Of a DNA stretch of 50,224 nucleotides, positions 24,954 to 33,649 are shown piece after piece. The stretch covers positions 1 through 50,224 of the forward strand of contig JAUJNJ010000009.1 in assembly GCA_030448225.1 (NCBI GenBank), given 5' to 3'. The notes under the pieces are model-generated. The model saw only the letters and a list, made by a program, of their open reading frames with translations. It had not been told where the DNA came from and ran no database searches. Made by a program: the position numbers and the translations under genes. Source of the DNA: Phycisphaerae bacterium. GTDB taxonomy: Bacteria > Planctomycetota > Phycisphaerae > Tepidisphaerales > Tepidisphaeraceae. Within the stretch, counting starts at the first letter, position 1; each line of letters opens with the position of its first letter.

Positions 24954-26600
24954 TTACTGCTTCTCGACGAACCGCCGCATGGGGACTTTCTTGCCCTTGA
25001 TGAGGGCCTTGCGCATCGCCTGGAGGACGTCCTCGATCACGTCGTCCTCCAGTTCGACGATCGAGTAGCGGTCGGAGATCTCGATCGCGCCGATCTGGTT
25101 CCCCTTGATGCCCGACTCGCCGGTGATTGCGCCCACGAGGTTCTGCGGCAGGATGCCGGCGGTGCGGCCGGCGCCTACGAAGATGCGCGCCATCTTGGCG
25201 CCCGTGCCGCGGGGGCGGCGCTCCTCGCGGCCGCCGGGGTTGGCGTCCTCGTCCTCGTCGCCGGCGCCGTCGCCCCCCGCCGCCTGGTGCGCGAGCTTCA
25301 CGGCGGCCAGCGCGATGTCCATTAAGTCGTGCTCCTGCGCGAGCGACTCGACGGCCACGCGGAACCCGTCGAGCCCCCCCGCCAGGATCGCCTCGTGCAG
25401 GGCGGCCCGCGTGAGTTCCAGCCGCTTCGCCCGCAGGTCGGCCACCGTCGGCACCTGCGCGATCTCGATCTTCCCCTTCGTCTGCTGCTCGAACTGCCGC
25501 AGCAGGCGCGACTCGCGCGGGTCGGCCAGCGTGATCGCCACCCCCTCGCGCCCGGCCCGGCCCACGCGGCCGATGCGGTGGACGTAGGAGTCGGGCGACG
25601 TCGGCACGTCGTAGTTCACGACGAGCTCGAGGTTCTCGATGTCCAGCCCGCGCGCCGCGACGTCCGTGGCGACGACGACGTCGATCGCGCCCTCGCGCAG
25701 GCGCTTGATCACGCGCGTGCGGTGCTCCTGCAGAATCCCGCCGTGCAGCGCCTGCGCGCGGTAGCCGTGCGCGCTGAGGCGTTCGGTGAGCGTGTCGACG
25801 TCGGTGCGCATCCGGCAGAAGACCAGCGCCGACGCCGGGTTCTCGAGATCCAGGACTCGCCCGAGCACCTCGAGCTTGCGGGCGCGGGGGATGAGGTAGG
25901 CCGTCTGCCGCACCTTCGGCGACGTGCCCTTGGCGACCGCCTCCTTGGCGATCTGGATGCGCTGCGGGTCGCGCAGGTGGCGCTTCACCATGCCGGCGAT
26001 GCGCGGCGGGAGCGTGGCGGAGAACAGGACCGTCTGCCGCTCGGGCGGCGTCTCGGAGAGGATCGCCTCCAGGTCGTCGGCGAAGCCCATGTCGAGCATC
26101 TCGTCGGCCTCGTCGAGCGTGAGGATCGAGATGCCGCTGAGGTCCATCGTCTTGCGGCGGATGTGGTCGAGCGCGCGGCCGGGCGTGGCGACGACGACGT
26201 CGACGCCGCGGTCGAGCATCCGCTGCTGCTGGCCGAACGACTGCCCGCCGTAGATCGGGATCGTGGTGAGCTTGAGCTTCTGCCCGTACTTGTGCATCGC
26301 CTCGGCGACCTGCATCGCAAGTTCGCGGGTCGGCACGAGGATCAGCGCCGACGGCTTCGCCCGCTCCTTCCCCGCCGCCGCCACCCGCTGCAACATCGGC
26401 AGCGCGAACGCGGCGGTCTTGCCGGTGCCGGTGGCGGCCTGGCCGATCACGTCGCGCCCGGTCAGCAGCGGCGGGATCGCCTCGCGCTGGATCGGCGTCG
26501 GCTCCTCGTACCCCAGTTCGCCCAGCGTCTGCACGAGTTTCGGGTCGAGCCCGAGGTTCGCGAACCCGGCCGAATCGTCCGTCGTTTCCGTCTTGTCCAT
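24954..26600 (-). CDS. deaD: DEAD-box RNA helicase with DbpA-type RNA-binding domain
   Basis: An ATP-dependent RNA helicase of 548 residues, of the kind that remodels ribosomal RNA or mRNA, often in the cold. Motifs in order: Q motif YEEPTPIQ (31-38), Walker A AATGTGKT (55-62), PTRELA, TPGR, DEAD (163-166), SATLPP, then in the second RecA domain VARGLD-type (DVAARGLD) and HRIGRVGRAG. Residues about 400-465 form an acidic/Arg linker. Residues about 470-545 are a DbpA-like RNA-binding domain (RIFVGAGRTAGILPQNLVGAI, GAIEISDRYSIVEL), as in CsdA/DeaD. It is intact. Confidence 0.94.
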   Translation of the reverse strand: MDKTETTDDSAGFANLGLDPKLVQTLGELGYEEPTPIQREAIPPLLTGRDVIGQAATGTGKTAAFALPMLQRVAAAGKERAKPSALILVPTRELAMQVAEAMHKYGQKLKLTTIPIYGGQSFGQQQRMLDRGVDVVVATPGRALDHIRRKTMDLSGISILTLDEADEMLDMGFADDLEAILSETPPERQTVLFSATLPPRIAGMVKRHLRDPQRIQIAKEAVAKGTSPKVRQTAYLIPRARKLEVLGRVLDLENPASALVFCRMRTDVDTLTERLSAHGYRAQALHGGILQEHRTRVIKRLREGAIDVVVATDVAARGLDIENLELVVNYDVPTSPDSYVHRIGRVGRAGREGVAITLADPRESRLLRQFEQQTKGKIEIAQVPTVADLRAKRLELTRAALHEAILAGGLDGFRVAVESLAQEHDLMDIALAAVKLAHQAAGGDGAGDEDEDANPGGREERRPRGTGAKMARIFVGAGRTAGILPQNLVGAITGESGIKGNQIGAIEISDRYSIVELEDDVIEDVLQAMRKALIKGKKVPMRRFVEKQ

Positions 26601-27042
26601 CTCGAACCTCGAAGCCCTTCGTCACCCGAACCTCATCCCGATCCGGCGTCGCCACCCACAACGGGTGCGCTCGACCGCGCGTGCCCCGAACGCTACACGG
26701 TCCGGCGGAACGCCCGCGCCTCGGGAATTGGGAGCTTTTACGCGGTTTGTTCCCCGAATGCACAATTCCCGCAGCGACCGGCGCGCGGATTCCGCGTCCG
26801 CCGCGTCAAAGCGGTATGTAATTCGGTGCCCCGTCTCCCGTCGACGCGTGAGCCGCCGTTTAGCCGCCGCTCGAAGAGCGGCGCGCCTCGGTGCGCACCG
26901 GGCACCAAGCATCTGTAGCGCAAAGCCCGCGCGTCGCGTCGGCGACGACGACGGCAATCGTCGTCGCCAACCTCGAGGATGACGTTCGCGACGGGGCACG
27001 TATCAAGAGAGTAGTCGCATCTGACGGGAATTCCGCGCCGGT
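26601..27042. other. intergenic region carrying one repeat arm
   Basis: About 440 bases between the helicase and the metallo-hydrolase. It contains the repeat arm at 26857-26890 and otherwise nothing recognised. A minus-strand frame overlapping the hydrolase end has no family signature. Confidence 0.4.
26857..26890. repeat. GTTTAGCC repeat arm, second copy
   Basis: Matches the left arm of the element at 15598-15710 over about 30 bases, including the CGTTTAGCCG end and the CTCGAAGAGC hairpin. No inverted partner was found within 150 bases, so it looks like a solitary half-element. Confidence 0.6.
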
Positions 27043-27951
27043 TCAGTTCGTCGACCACTGCCCGCCGATCTCGCGGACGACGATGCGATCATCGTCACCC
27101 GCGACCGCCAACAATCGCTCCATCGGCTCGGCGACGGGTTCGTGGCTGAGGCGGAACGTGCTGTGGTGCATCGGCAGGACCGCGTCGGCGCGGACGTGGT
27201 CGGCCATCCGCCAGGCCTGCTCGGGCGTGGCGTGGGCGGCGACGTAGGGGTTGTAGGCGCCGATGCCGAGGACGGCGAGGTCGACCCGGCCGACGTCGCG
27301 GAACCCCTCGTGGTAGGCCGTGTCGCCGCCGTAGAGCACCCGGCGGTTGCCCGCCTCCATCAGGTAGGCGTTGTAGCCGCGGTGGTGGTCGAAGAACGTG
27401 CGGGCGCCCCAGTGGGCCGCCTCGCGGGCGGTGAGCGTGACGGGGCCGAACTTCAGCGACTCGCCCCACCGCAGTTCGGACACGCGGCGGAAGCCGAGGT
27501 CGCGAATCAGGTCGCTCGTGTGCCCGGCCGTGACGACCGGCGTGCGCTTCGGCAGTCGCGCGAGGGTCGGGCGGTCGAGGTGGTCGAAGTGGGCGTGCGA
27601 GACGAGGATCAGGTCGACCTTCGGCAACTGCGCCACCGACAGCGCCGGCCCCGCCAGCCGCCGCGGCCCGCCGGTGAAGAGTCCGAGGCCGACGCCGACG
27701 CGGTTGGACAGCACCGGGTCGGTCAGGAGCGTCATCCCGCCGACGCGGAGCAGCACGGTGGCGTGGCCGAGCCAGACGGCGGCGAGGTCGTGCTGATCCC
27801 AGCGCGACAGGTCGGGCCGCACGCGCGGCGGCGCGGGCGGGTAGAAGTCCTCGAACATGCGCAGCCGCCCCCGGCTACGGCCGAGGCGGTCGGCGAGGCG
27901 CAGCATGAGTTGCCGCCGCTTCGCGAAGTCCGCATAGGTCCGCCAACTCAA
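27043..27951 (-). CDS. metallo-beta-lactamase-fold hydrolase (UlaG/NAPE-PLD-like)
   Basis: A 302-residue hydrolase. The first strand and loop are LAAVWLGHATVLLRVGGMTLL (residues about 56-76), followed by the metal-binding SHAHFDHLD (H119, H121, D123, H124). A third-histidine region lies around AAHWGAR and GGDTAYH, and the last is MHHSTFR. This arrangement, with TDPVLSNR after the first strand, is that of the UlaG / phosphodiesterase-like branch that includes NAPE-PLD relatives. The substrate is unknown. The start is a TTG at 27951, supported by GGGAG 7 bases upstream. Cytoplasmic; stands alone. Confidence 0.85.
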   Translation of the reverse strand: MSWRTYADFAKRRQLMLRLADRLGRSRGRLRMFEDFYPPAPPRVRPDLSRWDQHDLAAVWLGHATVLLRVGGMTLLTDPVLSNRVGVGLGLFTGGPRRLAGPALSVAQLPKVDLILVSHAHFDHLDRPTLARLPKRTPVVTAGHTSDLIRDLGFRRVSELRWGESLKFGPVTLTAREAAHWGARTFFDHHRGYNAYLMEAGNRRVLYGGDTAYHEGFRDVGRVDLAVLGIGAYNPYVAAHATPEQAWRMADHVRADAVLPMHHSTFRLSHEPVAEPMERLLAVAGDDDRIVVREIGGQWSTN

Positions 27952-28527
27952 TTCAGGTCTCCCGTGTCAGCCCGCGATCCCCTCGAACGTCACCGTACGC
28001 GTCCGATCTCGACCGAATGATACGCCTCGACATCGACGCCGTTCGCGGAGCGGGTGGCGGCGGCGTGCGGCGACGGTCCGGCGGCTGCTCGGATCTCGCT
28101 CCGTTCGCGAGATTGTCGTCCCATCGTGTGCGCCGCGAACACCGCAGAAGATTCCCGTCAGGCGCAACGGTCCGATTGAAAACGCGACGACACCGCTGTT
28201 AAGCGATTCCGCGGTGCCAATCGCGCGTCAGTTGCCGATAGAACGCGTGCCACGTCGTCCGGCAGATCGATCAGTCAACGCGGTTCTGAGTGAGCGTTCG
28301 TCAAGCGGGTTGAATCGTCGTGGCGCGGGCGGCTCGCCCGTGTCCCCGACAGTCCCTGACGAAGAACGTGGGCGAGCCGACCATCCCACGATTGGGCCCA
28401 CCCGTATTGAACACTGTCGCACGCGAGCGATGGGTTGACGACCCAATAGCCGCATCATCCCGACGCGCCTGCCGACGTTCGCCGGTTCCGCGGCGGTGGC
28501 GGTCTTCTTCGATCGGGGCACTTCATG
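27952..28527. other. intergenic region with a loose inverted repeat
   Basis: About 575 bases without a recognisable gene. An inverted repeat CGGCTCGCCC (28330-28342 with 28367-28379) could be a weak terminator of the EEP-family gene at 28528-29292. Nothing else was seen. Confidence 0.4.
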
Positions 28528-29292
28528 TCACGCCATTTCGAGCCCGACCGGGAAATGATCGCTCGCCGACCGCGCGGCGTCGTCGTGAACCACCCACGCC
28601 GCGTTGATGCGGGACGAGTCGAACCCGTACGCGAAGACGTAGTCGACGCGCTGGCCGGGGAACTCGGTGGAGAACGTGCCGACGGTCTCGGCGGCGGCGG
28701 GGTCGGCCTCGCGGAGCGTGTCGCGGTAGCCGGCGTCGAGCAGGCGCTGCACGACGCGCCGGGGCAGCCCGCCGCCGTTGGCGCGCCACGCTTCGCGGGT
28801 GCTCGGCTTGCAGCGCTGCGGGTCGATCCGCTGGTACGGCGCGTTCGCGTTGAAGTCGCCGCAGAGCAGGTGCGGCCGGCCGGCGGCGCGGCGGGCGGCG
28901 AAGACGTCGAGCACGACGTCGAGTTCCGCCTCGCGCCGCGCCTCGTCCGCGTCGGCGGCGCGGGCGTGCAGGTGGAGCACGCCGATCGCCCACTCGCCCC
29001 CCGCCGGGGCGGCGACGATCACGTCGAGCAGCGACTTCGACATCGCCGGCCGCAGCGGCGCGTGGTTGACCGACGCACGGATCGGCCAACGGCTCAGCAG
29101 CGCCGACGCGTGCGCGTTCCCCGGCGCGTGGGCGAAGTCCATCCCGAGCCGGCGGGCGAATCGGTCGACGACGGCGGCGTCGTCCGCCTCGACGAGCGCG
29201 ACGACGTCCGGCCGCTGCGACGCGATGACGCCCGCGATCGCGTCCGCCCGTCCGCCGCCGCCGTCGAGGATGTTGTAAGTGAGGAGCCTCAT
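28528..29292 (-). CDS. endonuclease/exonuclease/phosphatase (EEP) family protein
   Basis: A 254-residue metal-dependent phosphodiesterase of the EEP fold. It starts MRLLTYNILDGGGG (catalytic Asn in TYN), then PDVVALVEAD (catalytic Glu), LLCGDFNANA (Asp and Asn of the second active-site strand), and ends with SASDHFPVGLE (general-base His). All key residues of the fold are present. The substrate is not predictable from sequence and could be DNA, a sphingolipid or an inositol phosphate. There is no signal peptide, so it is cytoplasmic. The ATG at 29292 matches the family start; a longer frame upstream lacks similarity. Confidence 0.88.
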   Translation of the reverse strand: MRLLTYNILDGGGGRADAIAGVIASQRPDVVALVEADDAAVVDRFARRLGMDFAHAPGNAHASALLSRWPIRASVNHAPLRPAMSKSLLDVIVAAPAGGEWAIGVLHLHARAADADEARREAELDVVLDVFAARRAAGRPHLLCGDFNANAPYQRIDPQRCKPSTREAWRANGGGLPRRVVQRLLDAGYRDTLREADPAAAETVGTFSTEFPGQRVDYVFAYGFDSSRINAAWVVHDDAARSASDHFPVGLEMA

Positions 29293-29478
29293 CGTGCGTC
29301 TCGCGAACGGCCCGCCGATCTTATCGGACGTGCCGGGCCCGCGCCGTCGCGCCGGGCGCGCGGCCCGACTTTTGCCTCGGGAAACAACGTATCGTAGGTT
29401 CGTCGGTGGAAGGAATTCACCCGCTCGCGACCGCCGCCGCCGGCCGGGTCCGCGGGGCGCGGTGGAGGAGAGACTGCC

Positions 29479-29940
29479 ATGAATGGAACGCGTTTCGGTG
29501 AATGCCTCGGCCAAGTCGTGAACCTGAGCGAGCACGACGTCGCGGAGATTCTCGAGGACCAGAGCAGCTCGCACCGCCGGTTCGGCGAGATCGCGATGGC
29601 GTGGGGCCTGTGCCGCCCGGAGGACGTGTGGCACGCCTGGTGCCACCAGCTCGCCCGGCTGACGCCGGAGGTGAACCTCGCGACGATCGGGATCGACTCG
29701 CAGGCGATCGCCCACCTGCCAGCGAGCCTCGCCCGGGAGTTCGGCGTGGTGCCGATCCGCTCGTTCGGCGGCCAACTCGTCGTCGCGACCGACGCGCTCG
29801 GCGCCGCCCGCGCGGCCCAGGAGCTGCCCCGGCTGCTGCCCGCGTCGATCAAGTTCGTCGTCGCCAGCCGCGAGTCGATTGCGGCGGCGATCGAACGGTA
29901 TTATTCGGTGCCGGCGGTGAACCGATCGATCGCGAGTTAG
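29479..29940 (+). CDS. standalone MshEN / GspE N-terminal domain protein
   Basis: A 153-residue protein that consists only of the N-terminal domain found ahead of type II secretion and type IV pilus ATPases. The first half (FGECLGQVVNLSEHDVAEILEDQ, then RRFGEIAMAWGLCRPEDV) is the helical part. The second half (DSQAIAHLPASLAREFGVVPI, then LVVATDALG) matches the segment that binds c-di-GMP or partner proteins in MshE and XpsE. No ATPase domain follows. It has a strong ribosome binding site (GGAGGAG). A role as a small second-messenger sensor is inferred. Confidence 0.7.
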   Translation: MNGTRFGECLGQVVNLSEHDVAEILEDQSSSHRRFGEIAMAWGLCRPEDVWHAWCHQLARLTPEVNLATIGIDSQAIAHLPASLAREFGVVPIRSFGGQLVVATDALGAARAAQELPRLLPASIKFVVASRESIAAAIERYYSVPAVNRSIAS

Positions 29941-30207
29941 TCGATACGGCTACCTTCTCAGTGCGAGCGCACCGGTCGCCTGCGGTGGCACGTTGCCCCG
30001 TGCTGCGGAAGACCGCGTTCTGTTCTGCGGCTATCAGGTGCGATCGAACGCGGTCGTCTCTTCCGAAAACGGATTGGTGCGTTCTGCCGTTTCATTGGCA
30101 GCGATGGGCGCCCGCCCGCGCGAGTCGTAGCTGCGGGCGGAACTTTTCGATCCTTTCACGTCGCGGGCACAAAAGGCTGCCGCGAGATGGCCCCGACGGC
30201 TCCGCGC

Positions 30208-30894
30208 CTACGCGTCGCCCGGCTGCGGCGCCAGCACGACCTGCGGGCGGATCGAGCGGATGCGATCGGCGAGTTGCGTTTGCTGGGAGAAGATCTCGCG
30301 GTTGACCGAGCTGATCGCGCGGTCGTCGGCGCGGTAGATGTCGCCGGTGAGCGTGCGGGCGATCGCGCTCTCGACGTACTCGCAGCGCGCGGTCTCCTGC
30401 CAGTCTGGGCGGACGACGACGCTGATCCCCCCCTCGCCGTACGACAGCAGGCCCCAGCGCGGCGGCAGGTCCTTCTTCTGCACGACGCCCGACGGCGCCA
30501 GGATGTAGTGGATGTTCGCCATCGGCTGCATGAGGCACGCCTCGAACTTCGCGAGCCCCACGGTCTGCCGGAGTCGCTTGGCGTACTTGCGCCGCCTGTT
30601 GGCCTTGCGGTTGCCGGCGCGTTCCATGAGGCAGAGCGACAGTTGCCCGTCGCGGCTGCAGTCGGAGAGGAAGTCGCTGCGCGACGCCTTGCACTCGATG
30701 AAGCAGACCTGCGGCAGTTCGCGCGGGATGAACAGGTAGTTGTGGAACGGTCGGAACACGCCGGTGCCGACGGCGTCGATGATCCCCAGCGGCTTGAGCC
30801 GCACCTCGGCCGCGATGCAGCGGTACCCGTTGCGGTACAGCCACCGACACGCTTCTTTCTTCAACGTCTTGTGAAGGTCGGTTTCCCCGGCCAC
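30208..30894 (-). CDS. PD-(D/E)XK nuclease-like protein (MmcB-like)
   Basis: A 228-residue protein. A GTG at 30894 is preferred to one two codons upstream because AAGGAG then has a proper 5-base spacing. The N-terminal part has E30, D40 in GIIDAVG and E67-C-K69 in FIECKASRSDF. This is the E, D, ExK pattern of the PD-(D/E)XK nuclease fold as in MmcB-type DNA repair proteins. The C-terminal half has a basic helix (RAGNRKANRRRKYAKRLR) and a region with WGLLSYGEGG. Nuclease activity and repair role are inferences. It is flanked by non-coding DNA, without a methylase. Confidence 0.6.
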   Translation of the reverse strand: MAGETDLHKTLKKEACRWLYRNGYRCIAAEVRLKPLGIIDAVGTGVFRPFHNYLFIPRELPQVCFIECKASRSDFLSDCSRDGQLSLCLMERAGNRKANRRRKYAKRLRQTVGLAKFEACLMQPMANIHYILAPSGVVQKKDLPPRWGLLSYGEGGISVVVRPDWQETARCEYVESAIARTLTGDIYRADDRAISSVNREIFSQQTQLADRIRSIRPQVVLAPQPGDA

Positions 30895-31383
30895 TGGCAC
30901 TCCTTTGCCGCGAGAGGGTGAGATCGTTCAGGAGGCGACCCGCCGGCCCGGGTCACGTCGCCCCGGCGAACCCGCGCGACGAACACGAGGCTCCTTCCGC
31001 CCGCTCGTCGACCCCGAATGGTAATCTCGATGCCCGGCCGCGAGCGAGCCCGTCGCCCCGCGTCCGTACCGAACATCATACGCACCTGTAGACGCCGTCA
31101 CAATCGGAGACGGCGGTCTGTGCGAGAGTTAGAACTTTCGATAACGTCGAAACGAATGGGCACGGCAACGGAAGAAGCGGAGGGCTACTTTCTGTGCGGA
31201 GAACTGCCCACCGGGAAAGCGCTGCCGTGTTGCTGCCGCTGTTTTGTCGCGTTCAGCAACAGCCCGTCCGGCGCCAGGCGGTGAGGGGTGACGGACCGGC
31301 CGGCGATCGGCAATAGCCGCTGGTCTGCCATGGGTTTAGCGCCCACACGGGCCCCATCCGTTCGACTTTTTTTCGCGAGAGGA
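30895..31383. other. intergenic region upstream of the initiator tRNA
   Basis: About 490 bases with no recognisable gene, somewhat lower GC in the middle. Only the promoter that follows stands out. Confidence 0.4.
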
Positions 31384-31411
31384 TTGACACCGCCCGCCTG
31401 ATCGCTATCAT
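31384..31411 (+). promoter_or_regulatory. sigma70-type promoter of the initiator tRNA
   Basis: TTGACA at 31384-31389, a 16-base spacer, then TATCAT at 31406-31411. This is close to the housekeeping consensus and stands out in GC-rich DNA. The tRNA begins 55 bases downstream of the -10 box. Confidence 0.7.
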
Positions 31412-31466
31412 CGTGCATGCACAGTTCGAGACGGGTTTCGGCCCGAATCGGACTGATGCACAAGGC

Positions 31467-31538
31467 CGCGCTGTAGAGCAGAGGCAGCTCGCCAGGCTCA
31501 TAACCTGGAGGTCGCAGGTTCGAATCCTGTCAGCGCTA
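31467..31538 (+). tRNA. initiator tRNA-fMet (CAU)
   Basis: A 72-nt cloverleaf. The acceptor is CGCGCTG/CAGCGCT with an unpaired first position (C1 opposite U72), and A11:U24 is present in the D stem; both mark initiators. The anticodon loop CTCATAA is carried by a CCAGG/CCTGG stem, so the three pairs next to the loop are A:U, G:C, G:C rather than the usual three G:C. The T loop is TTCGAAT. CCA is not encoded. It has its own promoter and terminator. Confidence 0.93.
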
Positions 31539-31582
31539 CTTAGAAGTCGGTCCCGAGAAATCGAGACCTGCCGGTTAAGACG

Positions 31583-31612
31583 AAACGCCGAGGCCACAAG
31601 CCTCGGCGTTTT
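31583..31612 (+). terminator. rho-independent terminator of tRNA-fMet
   Basis: A perfect 12-bp stem (31583-31594 with 31600-31611), a 5-base loop (CACAA) and a T-run at 31609-31612. It lies 45 bases past the tRNA. Confidence 0.88.
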
Positions 31613-31813
31613 CGTTTCGTAAGTGCGCGTGGCGGAGCAGTGCTGGTTGATGACAGTTGGGGTACTCGGCATGGTTGTAGTTGCGACGCCCGCGTCGCGA
31701 TCGACGCGAAGCGGGCAATCGTTTTGTAGCTCGCGCTACAACCGCGACGCAGGCGTCGAAGCTGCACGTCGGACGACGCGTCGTCGACCAGTAGACCTCA
31801 ACGGGACGCGCCC

Positions 31814-33174
31814 CTATACGTCCGGATCGGCGGCCGCGGGTTGAGTGGTGACCTCGAAGAGTTCGCCGTGCGCCAGCGCGGTGATCTGGCCGAACTCCTG
31901 AATTAGTTTCCGGTACTCCGCCGCCACCGGTCGAGGGCGGCGGTCGAGGTCGTAGAGGCCGCAGGCGTTCACGCGGCCGTGGCGCTCGGCGAGTTGCGTG
32001 TCCCAGTCGACCTGGTCGGTCAGGCTGTACCACGTGAACCCCAGCACCGGGATGCCGTCCCGCCGCATGCGCAGCACGTTCGCCCACTGCTTCCACAGCC
32101 ACCGCGGGTTCAGGTCCGGGAACGGCGTGCTCGTCTCGGTGTGCATGACCGGCTTGTAGTACCGGCGGTAGTACCGCAACGTCACCTGGTACCAGCCGAG
32201 CACGTCTTCCCCGTACATCACGGTGCCGTCGGGCAGCAGCAGCTTTTCGTTGTGCCCGTAGTAGTCGTTGCCCATCACCTGATAGCCGGCCGGCCGCGAC
32301 CGCATGAACCACATGAACTCCTCGCGCGTGAGGCCGTTGTCCTGGGCGAACATCAGCACGTCCGCGTCGGGCGACTTGGAGTAGAGCAGGTCGAGCGGGA
32401 GGAAGATCAGCTTGTTCGCAGCTTCACGTCGTGCGACGGCGCGGCCACCACGTGGTGCGTGTACTCCGCCGACTCGCTCTGGACGAAGATCGCGTCGGGG
32501 CGGTGCCGCACGATCGCGGCGTCGGCGAGCAGGTTGGCGGCGACGAGGTGCTTCAGCGCCGTGACGAACCCGCGCTCGGTCCGCAGCCGCTCGTTCCACA
32601 GCCCGTCCCACCCGCTGTTGCGCGACGACACGAACACCTCGTTGACCGTCGTGTAGGCCCGCACCCACGGGTAGCGGGCTGCGCGACGGCGGCGGCGTAC
32701 TCTGCGAAGTGGATCGGCAGTTCCGGGTTCTGGAAGTCGCCGAGCCAGTCGCGCACGCCGAAGTGCAGCAGGTCGAGGATCGGCGTGATGCCGAGCCGCC
32801 TGATCTCGTTCATCGCCTCGTCGGCGAACGACCAGTCGTAACGGCCCGGGCCGCGGTGGACGAGGTGGTTGGGCAGGCCGTACCGCAGGACGGGGATGCC
32901 CAAATCCTTCACGAGCCGCCAGGTCTTCGCGGACGTACCGGTAGTGCCCGCACTCGGCGAGCAGGTCGCGGCGGATGCGGCCGCCGGGGTTGGCGGGGTC
33001 GGCGACAGCGGGGTTGGAGCACTCGATGCCGGTGGCGAACGCGAAGTCCCACCCCGCGGCCGCCGGCGCCGGCGGGGCGAACGCCCTGCGCGCCGGCCCG
33101 CCGCGGTCGGGCCGCGGAAGCATCGCGTCGTGGCCGCCCCGCCGCAGCAAGTCCAAGAACGTTTCCGGCATCAT
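31814..33174 (-). CDS. family 1 glycoside hydrolase-like protein (frameshifted)
   Basis: A beta-glycosidase-like TIM barrel of about 435 residues, split over several frames. In order: ATGIECSNPAV, then ECGHYRYVREDL, KDLGIPVLRYGLPNHLVHRG, FADEAMNEIRRLGITPILDL, and VRAYTTVNEVFVSS. Then come MGNDYYGHNE, VMHTETSTPFPD, and FTWYSLTDQVDWD near the end. The acid/base glutamate is in TVNEV (near 32640) and the nucleophile position is in HTETS (near 32135), as in GH1-related enzymes. At least three or four indels (near 32415, 32685, 32920 and possibly 33050) break it. No signal peptide is visible, so probably cytoplasmic. Substrate unknown. Confidence 0.7.
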
Positions 33175-33649
33175 TCCTCGACGTTACGAGACCCGCGATG
33201 CGCGGGCGTTCCACATGGCGGGGTGACAGTCGTAGGCCGGCCCCCGTGGATCGAGCTTAGAGCAAGCCGCCCGCCCGTACAGCGTCTCGCCCGCCGCCTC
33301 GCGCCGCGGCACGTGCCGGCAGGCGTGCGGCTGGTAAGCGTGGAGCCGGCGCGTCGCCAATCCATCGCACCACGAATGACGCGCAGCGGCATCTCTCATT
33401 CTTGGGTTATCCCGTGGTGGGACGCCGGGTTTGCGCGATCGCCGCGGCCGCGGATGTGAAGTCGGCCCACGATCCCCACTCGGCGGGCGTCTCTCCGGGG
33501 TTCTACAAACCGGGGACGCAACTCGCCAACGTGACCTTCTCGAAATGCGAGTTCGCGCCGCGGCGGCCGACGATCGGCGCGTGCCCGACGGTGTTGCCCC
33601 GGTCGCGACACGCCGCGCGTCCCCGCGGGCCGCGGGTAAGATCTTGGTC
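33175..33649. other. intergenic region, nothing recognised
   Basis: About 475 bases between divergent broken genes. A possible short frame just before the phosphatase start has no family signature. Given the frameshifts around it, a damaged small gene cannot be excluded. Confidence 0.35.

Noticed and set aside
25329..26918. A 529-residue plus-strand frame over the helicase
   Set aside because: The opposite strand carries a complete DEAD-box helicase with all motifs; this frame is its shadow.
26738..27058. Small minus-strand gene beginning MVDELNRRGIPVRCDY
   Set aside because: It overlaps the end of the metallo-hydrolase, and after 40 residues turns into Arg-rich low complexity; no family or ribosome binding site.
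30187..30921. Plus-strand 244-residue frame over the nuclease-like gene
   Set aside because: Antisense to a frame with a good ribosome binding site and a nuclease motif; Arg/Ala/Val-rich without domains.
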